The translations under genes were made by a program, and so were the position numbers. The notes under the pieces were generated by a model that worked only from the letters and a program-made list of their open reading frames with translations, was not told the DNA's origin and searched no databases. Below are positions 44,246 through 51,728 of a stretch of 64,000 nucleotides of DNA, in pieces; position 1 is the stretch's first letter, and each line of letters begins with the position of its first letter. The stretch is from NCBI RefSeq assembly GCF_043195105.1, contig NZ_JBAFWO010000002.1. One strand, given 5' to 3'. The DNA is from NCEH01 sp002257205. GTDB taxonomy: Bacteria; Pseudomonadota; Alphaproteobacteria; Rhizobiales; Xanthobacteraceae.

Positions 44246-44269
44246 GTTCACTGCCTCAGGCGAGGGCGC

Positions 44270-45208
44270 TCAATACTGGCCCTTGTGATCGGCCATCCAC
44301 TTGGCGACCACGTCGTCGATCGACTTGCCGTCCACGTCCACGGCCTTGACCATCAGGTTCAGCTCGGGACCGTCGACCTTGAAGTCCTTCAGGGCCTTGT
44401 AGGCGTCGGGCCACTTGGTCTTGGCCTTGGCGGAGATGTACTTGAAGATGTCGCCGTGCGGCTTGCCGCAGTCGAAGGCGAGATCGGGATTCACGCCCCA
44501 TTTCGGGTCGGTGTAGCAAGCGTCGGTATATTCGGGGAACTGCACCCATTCGCCCTCGAACACCGAGGGCACCCAATGGGGCGAATACACCCACAGGATG
44601 ATCGGCGCTTTGCGCTCATAGGCGGACTTCAGCTCGGCGAACATGGCGGCCTCGGTGCCGGCGTCGACGGCGACGAACGGCAGCTTGAGGGCCTTGATGC
44701 GCTCCGGGTCGTGTCCGCCCCAGGTGGCTTCCATGCCGAGGTAGCGGCCCTTGGGCGCGGTCTCGGGCACGGCGAAGGCTTCGCCGCACTTCAGCAGCGC
44801 GTGCCAATCCGGCAGGCCGGGGCACTTCTCCTTCATATACATGGGGTACCACCATTCCTCCTTGGCCTTGGGGCCGAGGGGGCCGAGATTCTCGGTCTTG
44901 CCGGTGGCATCCGATGCCTTCATGGCGTCGCCCGCGGTGGTCGCCCACAGCTCCGACATGAAGGTGATGTCGCCATTTTCCATGGCGGTGAGGCCGGTGA
45001 GATAGTCAATGGTGACGTATTCGACCTTGTCGCCCTTGGACTTCACGATCTCGCCCGCGATGTGGGAGGTGATCGCCTGGCCGGTCCAGTCGTGCAGGGC
45101 GATGATGATCGGGTCCTTGGAATCGGCGGCATAGGCCGCAGGTGCGCCCGCCAGGGCGGACACCAGCCCGCCGGCGACGACCGCAGCTTTCACATATTTA
45201 CCCAGCAT
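44270..45208 (-). CDS. proX: glycine betaine/proline-type ABC transporter substrate-binding protein
   Basis: 312 residues from ATG 45208, which has AGGGGA 8 bp upstream; the frame opens at 45295. Signal peptide up to about AAYAAD. The OpuAC fold begins IIIALHDWTGQAITSHIAGEI and carries several Trp (ELWATT, EEWWYP, LWVYSPHW) suited to a cation-pi cage for quaternary amines. The substrate may be betaine, choline, carnitine or proline; sequence alone does not decide. Confidence 0.9.
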   Translation of the reverse strand: MLGKYVKAAVVAGGLVSALAGAPAAYAADSKDPIIIALHDWTGQAITSHIAGEIVKSKGDKVEYVTIDYLTGLTAMENGDITFMSELWATTAGDAMKASDATGKTENLGPLGPKAKEEWWYPMYMKEKCPGLPDWHALLKCGEAFAVPETAPKGRYLGMEATWGGHDPERIKALKLPFVAVDAGTEAAMFAELKSAYERKAPIILWVYSPHWVPSVFEGEWVQFPEYTDACYTDPKWGVNPDLAFDCGKPHGDIFKYISAKAKTKWPDAYKALKDFKVDGPELNLMVKAVDVDGKSIDDVVAKWMADHKGQY

Positions 45209-45514
45209 CTGTTGTCCCCTTGGTTCAGATCGTCGGATGCCACGCGAGCTATCGCGGCTCACGGTCGTCGAGGCTCGCCGACATGGCCCATGCAATGCCT
45301 GGGCCGTTGTGTGGGGGAGGCGGGCGGCCTGCTCTGACGGCCTGCCAATCCCCGGTTCGAGCCTTCTGAAGGGGATTGTTCGCGCTCGATCGGAGGCGAG
45401 CCATATCCCTAAAGGGGTATGTCGCCCCCTCTTTGGGCGAAGATTTTTTTCTTCTCACGCAAAAAGGCCCCGTTCTTGCAAGGCCGGAAAGGCCAGGTGA
45501 ACGGAGGGCAGAAC
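45209..45514. other. 306-bp divergent promoter region
   Basis: Between the binding-protein gene (minus) and the LuxR-type gene (plus). Contains the palindrome at 45403-45420 and GGAGGG at 45503-45508, the ribosome site for the GTG start of the regulator. No convincing sigma-70 hexamers seen. Confidence 0.6.
45403..45420. promoter_or_regulatory. 18-bp palindromic operator, copy 1
   Basis: ATATCCCTAAAGGGGTAT: 7-bp arms with one mismatch around TAAA. It stands 94 bp before the regulator start and 194 bp before the binding-protein start. The copy at 48535-48552 differs at three positions and is preceded by the same CC. NarL/LuxR-type HTH dimers bind sites of this size, so the adjacent regulator is the likely ligand. 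Confidence 0.65.
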
Positions 45515-46333
45515 GTGTTCACTCCCGAAAAGACGGCGCGTTTGATCGAGCATATCGGCGAAGAGAGCCTCATCCAGGTTCTGGATGAGATGCTTTGCGA
45601 AGTCGTGAGTTTTGATTTCTCGACGATATTCGCTTATCCGTTTGGGCGTCGCCCGCTGTTTCTGCACGATGGATACCAGCATTACGCCTCCGCGCAGGCG
45701 CTCGATGCCTATCTCGGCGGCACCTATTTGCTTGACCCTTTTTATACCGCTTGCACGCATGGCCATACGTCCGGCCTCTGGCGCATGGCGGAACTGGCGC
45801 CGGACGATTTCTTTTCGTCCGATTTCTTCAATTCAGCCGAGGTCCATCCCTGCGTGTCCATGGAACCGGGCGCGCTGGTGGAGGAAATCGGCTTCATCGT
45901 GCCGCTGCGGGGCGGCAGCTCGACGGTCTATTCGCTGATGCGCATGCGCGGGCACGCGGCATTTTCCGATGCCGAGATGGAGATGCTGCGGGCCACCGAA
46001 CCGGTGGTGCGGCAGACGCTGCGGAGCCATTTCCGCTCGCTGGAAGATTTTCCGGTACCGCGGCAAACCCTTATGGAAGCGGCGTTCGAGCGGTTCTGCG
46101 AGAGCAGCCTGACGCACCAGCAACGGCGCATCGTGCAGCTCATCCTGCGCGGGCATTCCAGCACCTCGATCGCCGAGATCCTGGAATTGTCGGAGGGCAC
46201 GGTGAAGATCCACCGCAAGAACATTTATCGGCGGCTGAACATCTCCAGCCAGACCGAATTGTTCAACCTGTTCATCCAGGACATGAACCGACGCCCGATG
46301 GTGGTCCAGCGGGCGGCATCCGCGCGGCTCTGA
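45515..46333 (+). CDS. LuxR-family HTH regulator with unrecognised sensor domain
   Basis: 272 residues from GTG 45515 (GGAGGG 6 bp upstream); the frame is open from 45419. The C-terminal HTH is LTHQQRRIVQLILRGHSSTSIAEILELSEGTVKIHRKN in two halves (about 205-260), clearly LuxR/NarL type. The N-terminal 190 residues have no receiver Asp and no acyl-homoserine-lactone domain signature; they look like a GAF/PAS-sized sensor (FDFSTIFAYPFGRRPLFLHDG, FIVPLRGGSSTVYSLMRM). Divergent from proX, convergent with the oxidase gene (3 bp between stops). Likely controls one or both. Confidence 0.85.
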   Translation: MFTPEKTARLIEHIGEESLIQVLDEMLCEVVSFDFSTIFAYPFGRRPLFLHDGYQHYASAQALDAYLGGTYLLDPFYTACTHGHTSGLWRMAELAPDDFFSSDFFNSAEVHPCVSMEPGALVEEIGFIVPLRGGSSTVYSLMRMRGHAAFSDAEMEMLRATEPVVRQTLRSHFRSLEDFPVPRQTLMEAAFERFCESSLTHQQRRIVQLILRGHSSTSIAEILELSEGTVKIHRKNIYRRLNISSQTELFNLFIQDMNRRPMVVQRAASARL

Positions 46334-46336
46334 GGG

Positions 46337-47581
46337 TCAGGCGAACAGCAAGGCCAAGTGATCGTTGAGGAACATGCCGTCCGGGTCGAGCTTGCGGCGC
46401 AGGTCGCGGAAGGCGTTTGCCTTGGGATAGAGCGCGTCCACATCCTCCCGGTTCATGAAGTGCAGCTTGCCCCAATGGGGACGGGAGGCATATTGGCGCA
46501 AAATCGCGTCCACCTCCCGCAGATAGGGCCAATAGGCGATGCCGGGCCCGCCTGAAACGGACACGGTCACGCTGTCCTGCTCATAAAATGGGCTGATCCA
46601 GCCTTTATCACTGGCAGTAAAACGGTATTCCAGAGGATAAATGCAGTCGAGGTGCTTGGCCTGCATCAGCGCGCGCACCTCGCACAGGGCGTCCTTTCCC
46701 TTTTCCAGCGGCACCGCATATTCCAGCTCGTGGAAATTCGGCACATATTCGATGGGGTAGATTTCCGAGGAATAGGCGATGCGGTCGAATTCGCCTTCGG
46801 CCGCTTCCGGCGGCTCGTCGGTGATGTCCATCACTTTCATCTCGCACACGTCGGAGAGTTTCGACGTGGTTGAGACCGGGGCGGTATCGGGCAGACAATA
46901 GAGATGGCGGCTCTCCGGCGTCGGGCACCAAAAGAAGCCGAAATGGCGATGCTCGGCCGCCAGCGCGTCGTGATTTGCAAGGCACGTCTCGAAATCGTCG
47001 CGCCACAGCCGCTCGCGCAGATTATAGGCGTCCATCACCTGCAGCGTGACTTCGCTGATCACCCCGAACAGGCCGATGGAAACCCGCATCGCATTGAGCA
47101 GGTCGGGATCCTCGTCGGTCACTTCCAGGATCTCGCCCGACGGCTGCACCAGCCGCATGCCCACCACCTGCGAGGCGAGATTGCCGAGCTTGATCCCAGT
47201 GCCGTGGGTGCCGGTGGAGAGCGCGCCGGCAAACGCCTGGGTGTCGATGTCGCCCTGGTTGGTCAGCGAAAGACCCAGCGCTTTCAGCGCGCGGCCGGCA
47301 TCGCCGATCCGCGTTCCCGCCGCGAGCGAGACGCGCTTGCGCGCCATGTCCACCTTGCGGATGCCGGCCAGCTTTTCCAGCGACAGACGCAATCCCGGCG
47401 TTGCCACCACGGGGGTGAAGGAATGGCCCGAGCCGGCGACCCGCACCTTGAGACCGCGCCGGCCCGCCTCCGCCACGAGGGCGCACAATTCGTCCTCGCT
47501 CTCCGGCACCGCGGCGTGCTGGGAAATGAACGATTGATTGCCGACCCAATTGTTCCAGTGGCCGCCGGTTCCGAGTTCCAT
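46337..47581 (-). CDS. FAD-linked alditol/aldonolactone oxidase
   Basis: 414 residues from ATG 47581 with GGGGGAG upstream. Member of the VAO-fold D-arabinono-lactone/alditol oxidase group: covalent-flavin His53 in VRVAGSGHSFTP, the FAD loop GALSTGTHGTG, and the C-terminal HWGKLHFMNREDVDALYPK with RKLDPDGMFLND. Oxidises a sugar alcohol or sugar lactone with O2, giving H2O2; the substrate is not readable. It follows the dehydrogenase gene by 22 bp, so both probably serve one polyol pathway. Confidence 0.9.
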   Translation of the reverse strand: MELGTGGHWNNWVGNQSFISQHAAVPESEDELCALVAEAGRRGLKVRVAGSGHSFTPVVATPGLRLSLEKLAGIRKVDMARKRVSLAAGTRIGDAGRALKALGLSLTNQGDIDTQAFAGALSTGTHGTGIKLGNLASQVVGMRLVQPSGEILEVTDEDPDLLNAMRVSIGLFGVISEVTLQVMDAYNLRERLWRDDFETCLANHDALAAEHRHFGFFWCPTPESRHLYCLPDTAPVSTTSKLSDVCEMKVMDITDEPPEAAEGEFDRIAYSSEIYPIEYVPNFHELEYAVPLEKGKDALCEVRALMQAKHLDCIYPLEYRFTASDKGWISPFYEQDSVTVSVSGGPGIAYWPYLREVDAILRQYASRPHWGKLHFMNREDVDALYPKANAFRDLRRKLDPDGMFLNDHLALLFA

Positions 47582-47603
47582 GATCTCCCCCTCACTTCGC
47601 CCT

Positions 47604-48371
47604 TCACATGGCGGTAAAGCAATTGTCCACGAAAAGATGCGTGCCGCTGACGAAGCTTGCATCATCGCTCAGCAGGAACAAGGCGGCTTTCGCCACCTCG
47701 TCCGGCCGGCACAGCCGGCCCTGCTGGGCGGCGAGGGCGGCGTCGGAGACGTCGATGCCGTAGCGCGTCAATTCCTCCACCTCGCGGATGCCGTGGGGCG
47801 TGCGGATGAAGCCGGGGCACACGGCGTTGCAGCGGATGTTGCGGTCGCGGAATTCCACCGCGATGGCGCGGGCGAACATGTGGCAGGCGCCCTTGGTGGT
47901 GTCGTACAGCACTTCCATGGGCGTGCCCGCCACCGCCGAAATGGACGAGGTGCAGACGATGGCGCCGCCGCCCGCCGCGATCATCCCCGGCAGCACCGCC
48001 TTGGTCATCAGGAACATGCTGCGCACGTTGATGCCCATCAGGCGGTCCCATTCCTCTTCCGTCGTGTCGAGGAAGGGCTTCACCACCAGCGTGCCGGCAT
48101 GGTTGAACAAAGCGGTGATGGCACCGAAGGACGCCTCCACCTCGGCGACCGCCGCCGTCACGGCCGCACTGTCCGAGACGTCGGCGGCGGCGAACATGGC
48201 CTGTCCGCCGGCGGCATTGATCTCCTGCGCCAGCGCCGCGCCCGCGCTGCCCGGCAGATCGACGATGGCGACCTTCGCGCCTTCCTGCGCGAACAGTTCG
48301 GAAGCGGCGCGCCCGCATCCCCCGGCGCCGCCGCTGACCAAAGCGACGCGCCCGGAAAGACGCCCGCTCAT
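47604..48371 (-). CDS. short-chain dehydrogenase/reductase
   Basis: 255 residues. NAD(P) motif VSGGAGGCGRA near 12, NHAG near 88, catalytic Ser in TSSISAVAG and YDTTK as YxxxK near 152. I choose the ATG at 48371 because a 29-codon frame with a strong ribosome site ends on it as ATGA; ATG 48386 and longer frames are open. A polyol or keto-acid substrate is inferred from the adjacent alditol-type oxidase. Confidence 0.9.
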   Translation of the reverse strand: MSGRLSGRVALVSGGAGGCGRAASELFAQEGAKVAIVDLPGSAGAALAQEINAAGGQAMFAAADVSDSAAVTAAVAEVEASFGAITALFNHAGTLVVKPFLDTTEEEWDRLMGINVRSMFLMTKAVLPGMIAAGGGAIVCTSSISAVAGTPMEVLYDTTKGACHMFARAIAVEFRDRNIRCNAVCPGFIRTPHGIREVEELTRYGIDVSDAALAAQQGRLCRPDEVAKAALFLLSDDASFVSGTHLFVDNCFTAM

Positions 48372-48457
48372 CGGGAAACGCGCCATGCCGGAGCTTGGCC
48401 GGCGGCCCTGCGCGCCCGCGCGGCTTCGCGCGGCTCGCCTGTGTATCCTTGTCCCAT
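48368..48457 (-). CDS. 29-codon leader frame coupled to the dehydrogenase gene
   Basis: GAGGAGG lies 7 bp before an ATG at 48457. The frame encodes a short basic peptide starting MGQGYTGEPREAAR and ending with TGA that overlaps the dehydrogenase ATG (ATGA). The dehydrogenase start itself has no good ribosome site, so its translation may depend on this frame. No family recognised; it may be only a translational leader. Confidence 0.45.
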   Translation of the reverse strand: MGQGYTGEPREAARARRAAGQAPAWRVSR

Positions 48458-48534
48458 CCGGTTGCCTCCTCGCACCGCGTCCACGTCCGCGGCAGATCGT
48501 GCGCGCATTGTTCGAGCATGGGGCAAGGGTGCCC

Positions 48535-48552
48535 ATATCCCCAAAGGGATAG
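48535..48552. promoter_or_regulatory. 18-bp palindromic operator, copy 2
   Basis: ATATCCCCAAAGGGATAG: same plan as 45403-45420 (15 of 18 identical), preceded by CC in both. It is 78 bp upstream of the small leader frame of the oxidase/dehydrogenase operon (minus strand) and 116 bp upstream of the exporter gene on the plus strand. Confidence 0.65.
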
Positions 48553-48667
48553 GGGCGGGAAACGAGTCCGCAGCGCGGGGAATCTGCTATAGGCGAGGGC
48601 GGAACCCGCGGGGATGGCGGGGAACGGCCGCCTCGGCGCGCGGCCTCGCAGACCGGACGCCACCGCC

Positions 48668-49594
48668 TTGACGATCTATCTCCCCATCGCCGAACTGCCG
48701 GTGGCCATTTTCGCGATCTTCGCGATGGGCCTCGCGGTCGGGTTCATTTCTGGCATGTTCGGGGTCGGCGGCGGCTTCCTCATGACCCCGCTGCTGATCT
48801 TCACCGGGGTGCCGGCGGCGGTAGCGGTGGCGAGCGTCTCGGCCCATATGGCCGCCTCGTCCTTTTCCGGTGCCCTGTCCTATCTGCGCAAGGGGCTGAT
48901 CGACCTCCCGTTGTCCGGGGTGCTGCTGTCCGGCGGCCTGGTGGGCACGGCGGCGGGCGTCGCGACTTTCACGCTGCTGCGTGCCTATGGGCAGGTCGAT
49001 CTGGTGATCGGCCTGTCTTACATGACCCTGCTCGGCAGCGTCGGCGCCCTGATGCTGGTGGAGAGCGTGCGGGCGATCGTGCGGTCGCGGCGCGGCGAGG
49101 GGGTGAGCATCCGCCGTCCCGGCACCCACGGCTGGCTGCTGCGCCTGCCCCTGAAGGTGCGCTTTCGCCGGTCGCGCATTTATGTTTCGGCGATCCCTGT
49201 GGTGGTGATCGGCTTCGGCATCGGCTTCCTCGGGGCGCTGCTGGGCGTGGGCGGCGGGTTCCTGCTAGTGCCGGCGCTGATCTATCTGCTGCGCGTGCCG
49301 ACCCAGACGGCGGTCGGCACCTCGCTGGTGCTGACCCTCGTCACCATGACGACGGCGACCATTCTCCAGGCGGTGGCCAACGGCACCGTGGACGCGGTGC
49401 TGGCGCTGATCCTGATGGTGGGCGGGACCATGGGCGCCCAGTTCGGCGCGCGCGCGGGACAATCCCTCAAGGCGGAGCACCTGCGCCTGCTGCTCGGCCT
49501 GCTGGTGCTCGCCGTGGGGCTGCGCATGGGCGTGGATCTCGCCCGCCCGCCGGCCGACCCGTTCGCCGTCACCGCGAAGGGGAGGGGGAATTGA
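48668..49594 (+). CDS. TauE/SafE-family (TSUP) sulfite/organosulfonate exporter
   Basis: 308 residues from the TTG at 48668, whose product begins TIYLPIAELPVAIF as in related proteins; an ATG at 48614 would add 18 residues without family support. About eight membrane segments in two repeats, each with the TSUP signature: GFISGMFGVGGGFLMTPLL and GALLGVGGGFLLVPALIYL. Exports sulfite or similar anions by family knowledge. Overlaps the next gene by 4 bp. Confidence 0.88.
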   Translation: MTIYLPIAELPVAIFAIFAMGLAVGFISGMFGVGGGFLMTPLLIFTGVPAAVAVASVSAHMAASSFSGALSYLRKGLIDLPLSGVLLSGGLVGTAAGVATFTLLRAYGQVDLVIGLSYMTLLGSVGALMLVESVRAIVRSRRGEGVSIRRPGTHGWLLRLPLKVRFRRSRIYVSAIPVVVIGFGIGFLGALLGVGGGFLLVPALIYLLRVPTQTAVGTSLVLTLVTMTTATILQAVANGTVDAVLALILMVGGTMGAQFGARAGQSLKAEHLRLLLGLLVLAVGLRMGVDLARPPADPFAVTAKGRGN

Positions 49595-50358
49595 CCCGTC
49601 TCCTGCTCGCCTGCGGCCTGTTCCTGCTGGCCTGCGCGGGCGCGCGGGCGGAACGCCTGATCCTGTCGGTGTCCGAGCCCCATGTGCTCATCCATTCAAA
49701 TTTCACCGGCGCCGACCTGGTGCTGTTCGGGGTTGTGGAGGGGGTGCCGCAGGCGGATGCTCCGCCGCGCTATGATTTCGCGGTGACCGTGCGCGGGCCG
49801 CAGGAAACCTTCGTCACCTGGCGCAAGTCGCGCGTGCTCGGGCTTTATGTGAACACCGACAGCCGCACCTTCGTGGATTGTCCGGCGGTGCTGGCGGTGG
49901 CCACCAATCGCCCGGCGGAGGAGATCGCCCCGCCGCAAGTGCTGCGGCGCGAGCAGATCGGGTTGAAACGCAATATTTTCGTCCAGCGGGTCGGGCCGGA
50001 TTTTGCCGACGTCGTGCCGGACGATCCGTTTCGCCTGGCCTTCCTGCGCATCAAGACCGACGAAGGGCTCTATGGCGAGGCGCCGAACGGGGTGAACCTG
50101 CTCTCCGCCACCGCCTTCCGCACCGCCTTCCGCATTCCCGCCCGTGCCCCGGTCGGCACCTATGAAGTGAGCGTGAAGCTGTTTTCCGACGGGCAGTTGC
50201 TCCAGACAGCCGCGACCTCGGTGGTGGTCGAGAAGGGCGGTTTCGAGCAGCAACTGGCCCGGTTCGCCGAGGATCACGCCCTGTTCTACGGCCTCGCGGT
50301 TGCGATCGGCTCGCTGATGGTGGGCCTCGTCGCAAACCTGTTGTTCAAGCGCGACTGA
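49591..50358 (+). CDS. TIGR02186-family membrane-anchored protein
   Basis: 255 residues, TTG start overlapping the exporter stop (TTGA). Signal peptide to about ARAER, a large extracytoplasmic domain (LSVSEPHVLIHSNFTGADL, RGPQETFVTWRKSRVLGLYV) and one C-terminal membrane helix (FYGLAVAIGSLMVGLVANLL) with a short basic tail. This family is a standing partner of TSUP exporters in alphaproteobacteria; its role is undetermined. Confidence 0.85.
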   Translation: MTRLLLACGLFLLACAGARAERLILSVSEPHVLIHSNFTGADLVLFGVVEGVPQADAPPRYDFAVTVRGPQETFVTWRKSRVLGLYVNTDSRTFVDCPAVLAVATNRPAEEIAPPQVLRREQIGLKRNIFVQRVGPDFADVVPDDPFRLAFLRIKTDEGLYGEAPNGVNLLSATAFRTAFRIPARAPVGTYEVSVKLFSDGQLLQTAATSVVVEKGGFEQQLARFAEDHALFYGLAVAIGSLMVGLVANLLFKRD

Positions 50359-50464
50359 ACGCGCGGGGCGACCGCAAGAAGGTTGGCGCACGCCTTCGAG
50401 ATGCGCTAGGCAATCCTTGCGTTTCAATGCAGGGCGGCGGCGTTTCGCGCGCATGGGGGGACAC

Positions 50465-51250
50465 ATGGCCTCGGGTGATGTTTCTGTTTCCATCGAGGGC
50501 GGCATCGCGCGGCTCACCTTGTCCAATCCCGAACGGCGCAATGCCATTTCCAGCGGCATGTGGCGCGCCCTCGCCGCGTTTGCGTCCGATACCGCCAAGC
50601 GGATCGACATCCGCGTCGCGATCATCCGCGGCGAGGGAACGCTCGCCTTCTCCGGCGGCGCGGATATTTCCGATTTCGATGCGGCGCGCTCGGATAGTTC
50701 GGGTGCGCAAACCTATGACGAACTGGTGGAAGGCGCCTGCGCGGCCATCGAGGCGGTGGCCTTTCCGACCATCGCTTTGGTCCATGGCGCGTGCGTGGGA
50801 GCCGGGGCCGCGCTGGCGGCGAGCTGCGATCTGCGGGTGGTCGCGGAAGAAGCCTTCTTCGCCATTCCCGCCGCCCGGCTCGGCCTTGGATATGATCCGC
50901 GCGGCGTCGCGCGCTTCGTGCGGGTGTTCGGCAGCCAGGGCGCGCGCCAGCTGTTCTTCGGTGCCGAGCGGCTGAAGGCGACCCGCGCCTATGAGACCGG
51001 CGCGGTGGACCAGATCGCCCCGGCCGCCGAGGTGGACGCGCTCGCGGAAAAAGTGGCGCTGCGCATCGGCGAGAATGCACCGCTCACACTGCGCGCCGCG
51101 AAAGCCTCGATCCGCGCGGCGGAAGGCGCAGGCCACGGGGTTGCGGCGGAAGCGCGCCGGCTGACCACGCTCGCCAATGCCAGCGCGGATTATCGCGAGG
51201 GGCGCCTCGCCTTCGCCGAAAAACGCATGCCCCGTTTCAGCGGCAATTGA
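50465..51250 (+). CDS. crotonase-fold protein without the hydratase glutamates
   Basis: 261 residues from ATG 50465 with GGGGGA 4 bp upstream. Typical crotonase blocks are present (LTLSNPERRNAIS, AFSGGADISDF, HGACVGAGAALAASCDL). At the two positions of the hydratase catalytic Glu it has Ala: GAGAALAAS and FAIPAARLGLG. So it is not a normal enoyl-CoA hydratase; an isomerase, hydrolase, decarboxylase-like or non-catalytic role is open. Monocistronic by layout, ended by the hairpin at 51253. Confidence 0.85.
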   Translation: MASGDVSVSIEGGIARLTLSNPERRNAISSGMWRALAAFASDTAKRIDIRVAIIRGEGTLAFSGGADISDFDAARSDSSGAQTYDELVEGACAAIEAVAFPTIALVHGACVGAGAALAASCDLRVVAEEAFFAIPAARLGLGYDPRGVARFVRVFGSQGARQLFFGAERLKATRAYETGAVDQIAPAAEVDALAEKVALRIGENAPLTLRAAKASIRAAEGAGHGVAAEARRLTTLANASADYREGRLAFAEKRMPRFSGN

Positions 51251-51252
51251 GC

Positions 51253-51297
51253 CGCCCTGGCGTGCCTTTTCGCACTTGGAAAAGGCACGCCAGGGCG
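51253..51297 (+). terminator. 19-bp-stem hairpin between crotonase gene and tRNA-Gln
   Basis: CGCCCTGGCGTGCCTTTTC (51253-51271) pairs perfectly with 51279-51297 around a 7-nt loop. It starts 2 bp after the stop. Only TTGCATT follows on the plus strand, but stem ends carry A/T runs, so it could work as a terminator in either direction or as a protein site. Confidence 0.65.
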
Positions 51298-51342
51298 TTG
51301 CATTCGCCCCGCTTTAGCGGATATGGTCCGCGCCCATCGCGA

Positions 51343-51417
51343 TGGGGCGTCGCCAAGTGGTAAGGCAGGGGATTTTGATTCCCCCATTCCCAGGTTCGAA
51401 TCCTGGCGCCCCAGCCA
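51343..51417 (+). tRNA. tRNA-Gln(TTG)
   Basis: 75 nt with encoded CCA. Acceptor stem TGGGGCG/CGCCCCA, anticodon loop TTTTGAT with anticodon TTG at 51375-51377, T arm CCAGGTTCGAATCCTGG. The discriminator base is G as usual for tRNA-Gln. Confidence 0.98.
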
Positions 51418-51728
51418 TCGTCCTGCGGCTCGCGTGAGCAATGTCTCCAGTCCCTGCCTGTCGCATGCAAGAGGGCATGCCGGCGCCGCGCGCCCAGGGA
51501 GCCGGCCGTCAGGTGACAAGCAGGTGTGGCGCCCATCTGGCTTGGTTTGTGCATGGCCCAGCTGGATCGCGCGGACCTGGTGGGCGGGGCATGGGCATTA
51601 TTATATTACGAATATCTCCGTCGCTGGCGCGCCCGCTGCACCAAGATAAGTTCTAAACATATAATAGAAATAATGTGAGTTAAGTATTTTTCAAACGATC
51701 TGTAAGTCATCTATTTCCGGGGGCGGGC
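51418..51728 (+). promoter_or_regulatory. 311-bp gap, AT-rich in its second half, with candidate promoter
   Basis: From about 51596 to 51715 the sequence is strikingly AT-rich (TTATATTACGAATATC, ATAATAGAAATAATGTGAG) compared with the rest of the window. A perfect -10 hexamer TATAAT lies at 51660-51665; the matching -35 (TGCACC region, 51637-51642) is poor. GGGGGCGGGC precedes the ATG at 51729. No repeat of the tRNA-Gln 3' end was found. Confidence 0.55.

Noticed and set aside
45209..45402. Riboswitch upstream of the betaine-type binding protein gene
   Set aside because: No conserved riboswitch core was recognised; the leader looks like ordinary intergenic DNA.
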